Source of the DNA: Desulfobacterales bacterium S5133MH16
Lineage (GTDB): Bacteria; Desulfobacterota; Desulfobacteria; Desulfobacterales; UBA11574
DNA: 14,912 nucleotides
Assembly: GCA_001751005.1 (NCBI GenBank)
Contig: MAXL01000140.1
Location: 1-14,912 of the forward strand
Direction: 5' to 3'
The position numbers were made by a program, and so were the translations under genes. This document shows positions 1-7,129 of this stretch, in pieces; position 1 is the first letter of the stretch, and every line of letters starts with the position of its first letter. The notes under the pieces were generated by a model. That model made no database searches, was not told where the DNA came from, and saw only the letters and a list, made by a program, of their open reading frames with translations.

Positions 1-1
1 A

Positions 2-400
2 AATGTCAGAGACTGGCTGTATGTCAAAGATCACTGCATAGCAATTTGGACAATCATGAAAAACGGACAGTCGGGAGAAACATACAATGTCGGCGGCAAC
101 AGCGAGTTGGAGAACATTAAAGTCGTGGAAATGATTTGTGATATTTTAGATGAGAAGAATAAATTGAGCGACGGCCGTTCCCGAAGGGATCTGATTACTT
201 TTGTAAAGGACAGACCCGGCCATGACTTAAGATATGCCGTGGATTTTAGCAAATTAAATAAGAACTTGAACTGGCACCCCAAACAATCCCTTGAAACCGG
301 AATTCGTGATACCATTCAATGGTATATGTATAACCAAAAATGGGTCGAGCGTGTGAAAAGCGGGGAATATCAGACCTGGATAAAAACTCATTATAAATAA
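2..400 (+). CDS. rfbB: dTDP-glucose 4,6-dehydratase, C-terminal part (5' end outside window)
   Basis: The reading frame is open from the window edge and encodes the last 132 residues. They contain the RfbB/RmlB signature N-V-R-D-W-L-Y-V-K-D-H, then G-E-T-Y-N-V-G-G-N-S-E and the C-terminal D-R-P-G-H-D-L-R-Y-A-V-D segment, which in this SDR family contacts the nucleotide sugar. The family oxidises and dehydrates dTDP-glucose to dTDP-4-keto-6-deoxyglucose, the precursor of dTDP-rhamnose and related 6-deoxysugars, in the cytoplasm. The NAD-binding Rossmann half and catalytic Tyr-Lys pair lie upstream of the window. The partner thymidylyltransferase rfbA is about 4 kb downstream rather than adjacent, and no rfbC or rfbD is visible. 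The first methionine in frame, at base 56, is internal and is not the start. Identification is firm; only the extent is incomplete. Confidence 0.93.
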   Translation, partial: NVRDWLYVKDHCIAIWTIMKNGQSGETYNVGGNSELENIKVVEMICDILDEKNKLSDGRSRRDLITFVKDRPGHDLRYAVDFSKLNKNLNWHPKQSLETGIRDTIQWYMYNQKWVERVKSGEYQTWIKTHYK

Positions 401-403
401 ATA

Positions 404-560
404 GTGAGCTAAAGTTTGAAGTGAACTAAAGTGAGCTAAAGTTAAGACAGGACAAGGTTGAGCCGGTTAAGCCGGTTAAGCCCGAAAAGACATCCCAAAA
501 ACCAGCCAAGAGACAAACGGACAAACCGGCTAACGGGTTAACGGGCCAAACCATTTTTTA
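404..560. repeat. Spacer with short degenerate tandem repeats, rfbB to galE
   Basis: The 184-base gap between rfbB and galE is made of short repeated words. GTGAGCTAAAGT occurs at 404-415 and again from 431, with the variant GTGAACTAAAGT from 421. AGCCGGTTA is repeated directly at 461-469 and 470-478. AACCGGCT (524-531) is the inverse complement of AGCCGGTT, so a hairpin is possible, and a T run follows at about 553-558. This could act as a weak terminator behind rfbB, but the stem is distant and ambiguous. I see no coding potential. The galE ribosome site GGAG lies at 572-575. Confidence 0.5.
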
Positions 561-584
561 GTTATTAGTCTGGAGATACGTTAA

Positions 585-1571
585 ATGAAAAACGAAAAAG
601 TTCTGGTTGTCGGAGGCGCCGGTTATATTGGTTCTCACATGGTTAAAGATCTTCTCGATACAGGTTACGATGTTATTACACTGGATGATCTTTCCGCAGG
701 ACACCGCGAATTGCTCTCCGGCGGGGAATTTATAGAAGGCGGGCTCGGCGATACGGTTCTGCTTGACAATTTATTTTCAACTCATACCATTTCAGCGGTC
801 ATGCATTTTGCAGCTTTTTCACTTGTGGGCGAATCCGTGGAAAAGCCGCTTAAGTACTATCGCAACAACATGGCGGCAACCGCAGAACTTTTGGATTCAA
901 TGATTCGCCATAACGTGAAGAGGTTTATTTTTTCTTCTACGGCAGCGGTTTACGGTGAGCCGGTTGAAATTCCGATTACGGAAAGCCATCCCTGCAACCC
1001 GACCAACCCGTATGGTGCAAGCAAAATTGCCGTTGAGAGGATGCTTAAGGATTGTGATTCGGCATACGGCTTCAAATACATAAGCCTCCGGTATTTTAAT
1101 GCTGCCGGCGCAGACAAATCAGGTAAAATTGGAGAAAGACACCGCAACGAAACGCATTTAATTCCTTTGGTTCTGGAGGTGGCCACCGACCGGAGAGAAA
1201 ATATAAAAATTTTCGGCGCCAATTACCCGACTCCCGACGGAACATGCATAAGAGACTACATACATGTAAGTGATCTGACCAGTGCCCACTTGCTGGCACT
1301 TAAATCACTTTTGTCCGGAGGGGATAGTGCCGTGTATAATCTCGGAAACAACAGAGGATATTCAGTTCGAGAGGTGATTGAACTGGCAAGAAAGGTGACC
1401 GGAAAACCGATTCCGGCAATTGAAGCGGATAAAAGGCCGGGCGATCCTGCAATTCTGATTGCCAGTTCCGACCAAATAAAAAAAACACTTGGCTGGAAAC
1501 CGGAGTATGAGGACTTGGAAACAATCATAAAAACAGCATGGAAATGGCATCAGAAAGAAGCAAGCATATAG
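585..1571 (+). CDS. galE: UDP-glucose 4-epimerase
   Basis: The 328-residue extended SDR-family protein interconverts UDP-glucose and UDP-galactose, and in some members UDP-GlcNAc and UDP-GalNAc, using tightly bound NAD. The NAD-binding motif G-G-A-G-Y-I-G-S-H is at residues 10-18. The catalytic S/T is in S-S-T-A-A-V-Y-G (Thr119) and the Tyr143-x-x-x-Lys147 pair is in N-P-Y-G-A-S-K. Further family blocks follow: S-L-R-Y-F-N-A-A-G-A, the T-x-D-G-T-C-I-R-D-Y-I-H-V stretch and the C-terminal R-P-G-D-P-A. Length matches the bacterial family. The start is preceded by GGAG with 9 bases spacing. manC begins 16 bases after the stop, so the two are probably co-transcribed. Whether it acts on hexoses or N-acetylhexosamines cannot be decided here. 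Confidence 0.95.
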   Translation: MKNEKVLVVGGAGYIGSHMVKDLLDTGYDVITLDDLSAGHRELLSGGEFIEGGLGDTVLLDNLFSTHTISAVMHFAAFSLVGESVEKPLKYYRNNMAATAELLDSMIRHNVKRFIFSSTAAVYGEPVEIPITESHPCNPTNPYGASKIAVERMLKDCDSAYGFKYISLRYFNAAGADKSGKIGERHRNETHLIPLVLEVATDRRENIKIFGANYPTPDGTCIRDYIHVSDLTSAHLLALKSLLSGGDSAVYNLGNNRGYSVREVIELARKVTGKPIPAIEADKRPGDPAILIASSDQIKKTLGWKPEYEDLETIIKTAWKWHQKEASI

Positions 1572-1587
1572 AAAAAGGCCTGGTCCT

Positions 1588-2958
1588 ATGAAAAATAAAC
1601 TGAATGTATATCCGATCCTGCTGGCAGGTGGGTCAGGAACCCGTCTCTGGCCCGTATCAAGAGAACTCCATCCAAAGCAACTCGTTAAATTTATTGGTAA
1701 TGATTCACTCATTCAAAGCACCATTAAACGGTTGGTCCCTTTGCTCGATGAGGGAAATATCCGAATTGTTTGCGGGAAAGAACATGTTCATGAAATTGCA
1801 AGACATATTGAGGAAATCGGTATCCGGACAGATGAAAAGATAATTGCGGAACCTTGTGGCCGCAATACGGCGCCTGCCATTCTATTGGCCATGCTCCATA
1901 TCCTTGATAATGAGGATGATGCTGTGTTATGCATTTTTCCCGCTGATCATGTGATCCGCAATAATGATGCTTTTCATGAAAAAATATTATCCTCAATAAA
2001 ACTTGCCGAGATGGGATATATTGTGACCTTCGGAATCAAACCCGATTATCCGGAAACGGGCTACGGATATATTGAGGGCGCCGGTGAAATTAGGGAACAT
2101 GCCTTTTCTGTAAAAAGATTTGTTGAAAAGCCGGATATGGAAACGGCAAAAAAATATGTTGAAGCAGGCAACTTCTTCTGGAATAGTGGAATGTTTACAT
2201 TTAAGGCATCTGTAATGATGAAAGAGTTGAAGATCCACCAGCCTGAACTTCTTAAAAAAATGGAGCAGCTGGATTTATCCGGAAGTATAGTATCTCAAAA
2301 AGACTATGAACGGTTGCCGAATATCTCTATCGATTATGCTGTTATGGAGAAAACAAATAAATCTGCCGTGTTGCCTTCAGACTTCGGATGGAGCGATATT
2401 GGATCATGGAAATCTTTATATGATTTCATTCCAAAGGATGCAAACGGCAATGTTATTGACGGCGACGTTATTTCCAACCATACTAAAAATTGTTTTATCA
2501 TGGGCTATGAACGACTGATTGCAACCAACAAAATTAAAAACATGGTTGTTGTGGAAACGCCGGACTCTGTATTTGTTTCCGATATGGAAAGCAGCCGGGA
2601 TGTGAAATCTATCGTGGAAAAGCTAAAGCAAAGGGGGCGGAGTGAATATCAAAAGCATAAGACATCGTACTCCTCTTGGGGAACTTCAACCGTGCTGGAA
2701 ATGAATGATGATTGCACGGTAGCAAAACTTGTCCTATATCCCGGTTCAGAGCTTGAGACCAAAACCGATCTCTCCACTAGAAAACAGTTGGTTGTCATCC
2801 GAGGAGTGGCGAGAACAACCATAGACAATCAGAGCCGGCTGTTGAATAAAGGGGAATCCGTGATGCTTTCTGAAGATCAGAGTGTTATGGTTGAAAACGC
2901 CGGAAATGATCCTCTTAATATTATTAGTATAACCCTAATCGAGTCAAAACTCGATTAG
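1588..2958 (+). CDS. manC: Mannose-1-phosphate guanylyltransferase with degenerate PMI (cupin) domain
   Basis: This makes GDP-mannose from mannose-1-phosphate and GTP. The nucleotidyltransferase domain covers about residues 8-290, with the signature G-G-S-G-T-R-L-W-P-V-S-R at 14-25, A-E-P-C-G-R-N-T-A-P-A, F-P-A-D-H, F-V-E-K-P-D and F-F-W-N-S-G-M-F. The left-handed helix linker and C-terminal cupin region follow from about 350. In bifunctional type II enzymes (ManC/AlgA/XanB) this region isomerises mannose-6-phosphate and carries a Q-M-H-H-H-R-A-E-H metal site. Here the equivalent residues 392-400 read K-T-D-L-S-T-R-K-Q, so no metal ligand remains, and the C-terminus stops shortly after E-N-A-G-N-D-P-L. 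I infer loss of isomerase activity, with fructose-6-phosphate isomerised by another enzyme. At 456 residues it is slightly shorter than typical bifunctional forms. The ribosome site is weak. Confidence 0.9.
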   Translation: MKNKLNVYPILLAGGSGTRLWPVSRELHPKQLVKFIGNDSLIQSTIKRLVPLLDEGNIRIVCGKEHVHEIARHIEEIGIRTDEKIIAEPCGRNTAPAILLAMLHILDNEDDAVLCIFPADHVIRNNDAFHEKILSSIKLAEMGYIVTFGIKPDYPETGYGYIEGAGEIREHAFSVKRFVEKPDMETAKKYVEAGNFFWNSGMFTFKASVMMKELKIHQPELLKKMEQLDLSGSIVSQKDYERLPNISIDYAVMEKTNKSAVLPSDFGWSDIGSWKSLYDFIPKDANGNVIDGDVISNHTKNCFIMGYERLIATNKIKNMVVVETPDSVFVSDMESSRDVKSIVEKLKQRGRSEYQKHKTSYSSWGTSTVLEMNDDCTVAKLVLYPGSELETKTDLSTRKQLVVIRGVARTTIDNQSRLLNKGESVMLSEDQSVMVENAGNDPLNIISITLIESKLD

Positions 2959-2959
2959 G
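2934..2959 (+). terminator. Hairpin overlapping the manC stop codon
   Basis: An 11-base perfect inverted repeat, CCTAATCGAGT (2934-2944) and ACTCGATTAGG (2949-2959), surrounds the 4-base loop CAAA. The right arm contains the manC stop codon. The sequence that follows is T-rich (TGTTAATCGTTATTCGTT) but has no continuous T run, so this is a weak intrinsic terminator or an mRNA 3'-end stabiliser rather than a textbook terminator. Confidence 0.45.
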
Positions 2960-3131
2960 TGTTAATCGTTATTCGTTAATAGTTATTGGTTTTCTGATAT
3001 CTAAAATTGGCAATTACTTGGGAAAATGAACACTTGTAACGAGGACTTCGGATCTTCAATGCTTTCTTTGTCCTTAACCCTGAACGTTGAACCCTGAACC
3101 TGTGAACGGTTACAATAAAGGTTAAAAGAAT
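2960..3131. repeat. Spacer with short degenerate repeats, manC to wbpA-like gene
   Basis: The 173-base gap holds two kinds of short repetition. At about 2962-2989 there are variants of GTTATT and GTTAAT. At about 3076-3110 related words are built on TGAAC, with AACCCTGAAC at 3076-3085, GAACCCTGAACC at 3089-3100 and then TGTGAACGG. I see no ORF and no clear promoter. The next gene has only a weak ribosome site (AAAGG near 3117-3121). Confidence 0.45.
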
Positions 3132-4469
3132 ATGCATAAGGAAAACAATAGTGCAGTACGATTAAAACTGCTTGAGATGATAGAGCAAAAAACAGCCCGA
3201 ATAGGCATCATCGGCCTTGGTTATGTGGGATTGCCGCTGGCCATTCATTTTGGGGAAAAGGGGTTTAATGTCATCGGTTTTGATCTGGATTCACGAAAGA
3301 TCGATAAGATTCTCCACGGAGAATCTTATATCAAGCACATTCCGGCCAATCAGATTAAGAAAATGATAGATGCAAAACAGTTTGATGTAACCATTGACTT
3401 CAGCCGTTTAAGAGAGGCGGATTGCATACTGATCTGTGTGCCAACCCCCCTTTCCGACAAGATGGAGCCGGATTTGAGCTTTATTTTGGAAACTACCGAG
3501 ACCATCGCAAATAATTTGCGCAGCGGGCAGCTTATTGTTCTTGAGAGTACAACCTATCCCGGGACCACTGAGGAAATGCTTCTCCCGCGACTTTCGTCAC
3601 ATGACATGAAGGTCGGACAGGATTTTTTTCTTGCCTTTTCTCCGGAGAGGGAAGATCCGGGAAACAAAAAATTCACTGCTACCAATATCCCTAAAGTCGT
3701 GGGTGGCATCACAAGTTACTGCCTGGAAGTCGCAACGGATCTGTACAACTCCATTACCCGGTCGGTGCCTGTTTCTTCTACTCAGGCAGCCGAGCTGACC
3801 AAGCTTCTTGAAAATACCTTTCGTTCCGTGAATATCGCACTGGTTAACGAACTGAAGATTCTTGCTCACAAGATGGGAATCGACCTGTTTGAGGTTATTG
3901 ACGCCGCAGCCACGAAGCCCTTTGGTTATACGCCGTTTTATCCCGGACCCGGCCTGGGGGGACATTGTATTCCCATCGATCCGTTTTATCTGGCCTGGAA
4001 AGCAAAAGAGTATGATTTTTCAACTCGTTTTATTCAACTTGCCGGAGAGATCAATGTTTCCATGCCGTATTACGTGATTGAAAAAACAGTGGAAGCTCTC
4101 AATAAAAACAAAAAGAGCCTTAATGGAAGCCGCATGTTAATACTTGGAATCGCTTACAAGAAGGATGTGGATGACGATAGAGAGTCTCCGGGTTATGCAA
4201 TCATGAAAATGCTTTTGGAAAAGGGCGCCATTCTAAGCTACAATGATCCGTGGATACCCAAGCTGCATACCACCCGAAAATACAATTTCCAGATGGAGTC
4301 AACTCCCATTACCCGGGAAATCCTTGCCGAGATGGATGCTGTGATCATTGTTACCGATCACAGCGACTATGACTTTGCCGAGATCGTAAAGCATTCCAAT
4401 CTGATTATTGATACCCGAAATGCCACAAAGGGGATTAAGGGGGCAAAAGAAAAGATCGTTATGGCATGA
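3132..4469 (+). CDS. UDP-N-acetylhexosamine 6-dehydrogenase (nucleotide sugar dehydrogenase, WbpA type)
   Basis: The 445-residue protein belongs to the UDP-glucose/GDP-mannose dehydrogenase superfamily. The N-terminal Rossmann motif is G-I-I-G-L-G-Y-V-G-L-P-L-A at about residues 25-37, followed by G-F-D-L-D. Next come C-V-P-T-P-L and E-S-T-T-Y-P-G-T-T, then F-S-P-E-R-E-D-P-G, typical of UDP-HexNAc rather than UDP-glucose dehydrogenases. The middle domain has T-K-L-L-E-N-T-F-R-S-V-N-I-A-L-V-N-E, and the catalytic Cys279 is in G-P-G-L-G-G-H-C-I-P-I-D-P. The C-terminal domain contains G-I-A-Y-K-K-D-V-D-D-D-R-E-S-P. It oxidises the C6 alcohol of a UDP-sugar with NAD to give a uronic acid, most likely UDP-GlcNAcA (WbpA/TviB-like) or UDP-ManNAcA (WecC-like). 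I cannot choose between these, so no symbol is given. rfbA follows after 16 bases. Confidence 0.9.
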   Translation: MHKENNSAVRLKLLEMIEQKTARIGIIGLGYVGLPLAIHFGEKGFNVIGFDLDSRKIDKILHGESYIKHIPANQIKKMIDAKQFDVTIDFSRLREADCILICVPTPLSDKMEPDLSFILETTETIANNLRSGQLIVLESTTYPGTTEEMLLPRLSSHDMKVGQDFFLAFSPEREDPGNKKFTATNIPKVVGGITSYCLEVATDLYNSITRSVPVSSTQAAELTKLLENTFRSVNIALVNELKILAHKMGIDLFEVIDAAATKPFGYTPFYPGPGLGGHCIPIDPFYLAWKAKEYDFSTRFIQLAGEINVSMPYYVIEKTVEALNKNKKSLNGSRMLILGIAYKKDVDDDRESPGYAIMKMLLEKGAILSYNDPWIPKLHTTRKYNFQMESTPITREILAEMDAVIIVTDHSDYDFAEIVKHSNLIIDTRNATKGIKGAKEKIVMA

Positions 4470-4485
4470 GAAAGGAAAATAGAAT

Positions 4486-5388
4486 ATGAAAGGAATAATT
4501 TTGGCCGGCGGTTCCGGAACCCGGCTTTATCCCATTACCCGTGTTGTAAGCAAACAGCTTTTACCTGTCTATGACAAGCCCATGGTCTATTACCCGCTCT
4601 CTGTTTTAATGCTGGCCGGGATACGGGAAATACTTCTTATTTCTACGCCCGAGGATTTACCTTTATTTAAAAAACTCCTTGGAGACGGCTCTCAACTCGG
4701 GCTTTCTTTGTATTACGAAGAGCAACCACGGCCCGAAGGACTGGCGCAGGCCTTTATCATCGGCAAATCATTCATTGGGAAAGATTCGGTCTGCCTTATT
4801 TTAGGGGATAATATCTTCTACGGCCACAATCTTACCGATATACTGAAAAGAACTGTTCAGCTTAATAGAGGCGGTCTGATTTTCGGGTATTTAGTCCGTG
4901 ATCCGCAGCGTTACGGTGTTGTAGAATTTGATTTCAACGGGAAGGTCATCAGTATCGAAGAAAAGCCGAAAAAACCCAAATCGAATTATGCTGTTCCGGG
5001 TCTCTATTTCTATGACAATGATGTGGTGGAAATTGCTGCAAAACTCAAGCCGTCCGCTAGGGGTGAGCTTGAGATTACAGACGTTAATTTGGAGTATTTG
5101 CGCAGGGGTGATCTCCATGTGGAGCTTCTTGGGAGAGGTTATGCCTGGCTTGATACAGGTACTCAAGAAGCCCTGCAGCAAGCGGCCAGTTATGTCCAGG
5201 CCATTCAGGAACGACAGGGACTTAAAATATCATGCGTTGAGGAAGTCGCTTTTCGTCTGGGTTACATAAACAAAGAGGGATTGGCAGACCTTGCATCCGA
5301 AATGATGGGAAACGAGTACGGCAAATATCTGATGAATTTAATTGCTGAAGATGAAAATAACAATAAACTATTGGATAAGAAACTTTAA
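4486..5388 (+). CDS. rfbA: Glucose-1-phosphate thymidylyltransferase
   Basis: It condenses glucose-1-phosphate with dTTP to dTDP-glucose, the first step of the dTDP-rhamnose pathway and the supply for the rfbB product upstream. The sugar nucleotidyltransferase signature G-G-S-G-T-R-L-Y-P is at residues 8-16, followed by V-S-K-Q-L-L-P-V-Y-D-K-P-M. L-G-D-N-I-F-Y-G-H, D-P-Q-R-Y-G-V-V-E-F, E-E-K-P, the catalytic-site E-I-T-D-V-N and A-W-L-D-T-G-T segments are all intact. At 300 residues it has the usual RmlA length, with a slightly extended asparagine- and lysine-rich tail. AAAGGAAA precedes the start, and the gene follows the dehydrogenase stop by 16 bases, so it is probably in the same transcript. 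Confidence 0.95.
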   Translation: MKGIILAGGSGTRLYPITRVVSKQLLPVYDKPMVYYPLSVLMLAGIREILLISTPEDLPLFKKLLGDGSQLGLSLYYEEQPRPEGLAQAFIIGKSFIGKDSVCLILGDNIFYGHNLTDILKRTVQLNRGGLIFGYLVRDPQRYGVVEFDFNGKVISIEEKPKKPKSNYAVPGLYFYDNDVVEIAAKLKPSARGELEITDVNLEYLRRGDLHVELLGRGYAWLDTGTQEALQQAASYVQAIQERQGLKISCVEEVAFRLGYINKEGLADLASEMMGNEYGKYLMNLIAEDENNNKLLDKKL

Positions 5389-5467
5389 CTAAAGGGAGAG
5401 ATTACGGCATAAAAATTCCATGGCACGTGTGCCGAAAAATCAGATTCTCTATGAAGGAAGGAATAAT

Positions 5468-7072
5468 ATGGCGAAAAAGACGATCGGCGTTGTTGGGCCG
5501 GATGGCAGGACCTGTATGTGTGCCTATACGATATCAACCGTTGAAAGCGAAAAGTTTGTTGGCGCCATCATCAAGGGCATGACTGGTATGGGCCTGGTAC
5601 TGGATGCTGTCAGAGGAAAGAAAAAATGGGCCGTGAAAATTTTTCCCGTTCAAGGAAACTCAGTTGCTGATTACAAATCCGCCATTATAACGGCCTTTGA
5701 AAACGGAGAAATTGACTATGTTGTGATTATGCCTGAAGATTTGATTTATGAAGGCATCGTAAATGAACTCATTGAGGCGGGTTATGGGGATCAGGTCATT
5801 GGCCTTACAAAAGAAGCGTCTTTCATCGAAGGGGATAAGGTTAAGGCAAAGATCTGGATGAGAAGAGCCGGTGTGCCGGTTGCCCCGTTCAAAGTGGCGG
5901 ATGCGAAAAACCTTCAGCAAATAAAGAGTATTGTTACTCAGTTCATGCGCAACCACGGCGGCGCAGTTTTCAAGTATCCTTACAGCGCGGGCGGCAAAGG
6001 TTCCCGACCGGTTTTCCGGGTTGAAGACATTCTCGAAGTATGGAATATACTGCTGAAAGATTATAGCGAAAACTACAAGATACTGCACGGGGACAATAAA
6101 TGGCCGCTTTTGATTGAAGCCTGGAAATCCGAAATTGAGATCAGCTTTACCGCTTTAATTGACGGAACGGGAAACTTTTGCATTCTCCCTACGGCCATGG
6201 ATTATCCCCTTCGCTTTGAAGGGCCCCCAAGCCAGACCAACCCGGTTACCGGGGGTATGGCTGCAATTGGTATGCACCCCGCCGAGACGCCTGACCTTAT
6301 AAATTTGGTCGGCAATAAAGTGATCCGGCCTTTTGTAGATCAGATGAAAAAGGGAGGGATTCTCCGGCCCTGTATTCTCTATCCGGGCTGTCGCGTATCC
6401 ATGGATCCGGTTACCGGAAAACCCGTGGGCATTCTTGTTTATGAAATGAATATTCGGGCCGGTGAACCTGAGATGCAGGTTGTTGCCCGGCGGCTTAAGA
6501 ATCTGGGCGAACTGCTTGTTGCCGCACTCCATGGCCGGCTTGATGCGGTGTCTCCGGATGTGCGCAGGGATCAAATTTCTATCTGTCTTGCGCTGGTTAC
6601 AGGCCCGGGTGGAGCCCAGGGGCAGAGGGGATATCCTGATTCTTATACCAAATATGAACAGGTTCTTATCAATTTCAAGAGCCTCGCAAAACGGGGCATT
6701 CTTATTGTTCCATCGAATATCAGCTGGAATCAAGAAAAACAACAACTCATATCCGACGGCTCTCGGGTGTGCTACCTTAGCAAAAATGCGACGGTCAAAC
6801 CCGGAGAGAAGAGAGGTGACGTGGCGAAAAAACTCAGGAATACGCTTTTGCAGGCATTTGACCAGGGTCTGGTCAGGGTGGTTCCGCGGGAGGCACATGA
6901 AACTTTTGAGGCGGCGGAGATACTGTTTGAACAAGGCAATATTACCGAGGCCGAATTTGAGAAAGCCCGGGCGGCTTTTGAGAAGTCGAATCGTCTGGAT
7001 CTTCGCCGCGACCCCGGCCGGATTTATGAGGAATGGGATAAACTTTATTCTGATTGGCAACTTGCCGTGTAA
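5468..7072 (+). CDS. PurD-family ATP-grasp ligase, divergent paralog (possible phosphoribosylamine-glycine ligase)
   Basis: The protein has 534 residues from the preferred start, an ATG with GGAAGG six bases upstream. An in-frame ATG at 5420 would add 16 residues but has no suitably spaced ribosome site. The order of domains matches PurD. An N-terminal Rossmann-like domain ends in I-D-Y-V-V-I-M-P-E-D, where PurD has V-V-G-P-E. The ATP-grasp part includes G-D-K-V-K-A-K-I-W-M-R-R-A-G-V-P-V, K-Y-P-Y-S-A-G-G-K-G-S, N-P-V-T-G-G-M-A-A (T-G-G-M at 261-264) and N-I-R-A-G-E-P-E-M-Q (from 328), which matches PurD N-x-R-F-G-D-P-E-x-Q. A C-terminal domain begins near G-Y-P-D-S-Y. The loop that binds phosphoribosylamine in PurD (G-x-G-G-R-E-H-A) here reads G-P-D-G-R-T-C-M, and an extra acidic and basic tail of about 55 residues follows. 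It is therefore an ATP-dependent ligase of uncertain substrate. serA lies 57 bases downstream. Confidence 0.75.
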   Translation: MAKKTIGVVGPDGRTCMCAYTISTVESEKFVGAIIKGMTGMGLVLDAVRGKKKWAVKIFPVQGNSVADYKSAIITAFENGEIDYVVIMPEDLIYEGIVNELIEAGYGDQVIGLTKEASFIEGDKVKAKIWMRRAGVPVAPFKVADAKNLQQIKSIVTQFMRNHGGAVFKYPYSAGGKGSRPVFRVEDILEVWNILLKDYSENYKILHGDNKWPLLIEAWKSEIEISFTALIDGTGNFCILPTAMDYPLRFEGPPSQTNPVTGGMAAIGMHPAETPDLINLVGNKVIRPFVDQMKKGGILRPCILYPGCRVSMDPVTGKPVGILVYEMNIRAGEPEMQVVARRLKNLGELLVAALHGRLDAVSPDVRRDQISICLALVTGPGGAQGQRGYPDSYTKYEQVLINFKSLAKRGILIVPSNISWNQEKQQLISDGSRVCYLSKNATVKPGEKRGDVAKKLRNTLLQAFDQGLVRVVPREAHETFEAAEILFEQGNITEAEFEKARAAFEKSNRLDLRRDPGRIYEEWDKLYSDWQLAV

Positions 7073-7129
7073 TCCAAAACGCTCTGCAGGAATCACTTTT
7101 GAACATCAACCTGAATGAGGAGAAATCTC

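Noticed and set aside
404..560. CRISPR array in the repeat-rich spacer
   Set aside because: Repeats are 9-12 bases, nearly contiguous and degenerate, with no regular unique spacers and no cas genes.
5420..5467. Upstream ATG extension of the PurD-like gene
   Set aside because: The nearest ribosome-site-like word is about 20 bases away, while the ATG at 5468 has GGAAGG at good spacing and begins the conserved fold.
6155..7096. 313-codon open frame on the minus strand opposite the PurD-like gene
   Set aside because: It is antisense to a well-supported ATP-grasp gene, shows no recognisable motif, and its composition is that of a shadow frame.
6462..7118. 218-codon + strand frame inside the PurD-like gene
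   Set aside because: Out-of-frame shadow of the same gene, rich in Arg and Trp as expected for a shifted frame, with no family motif.
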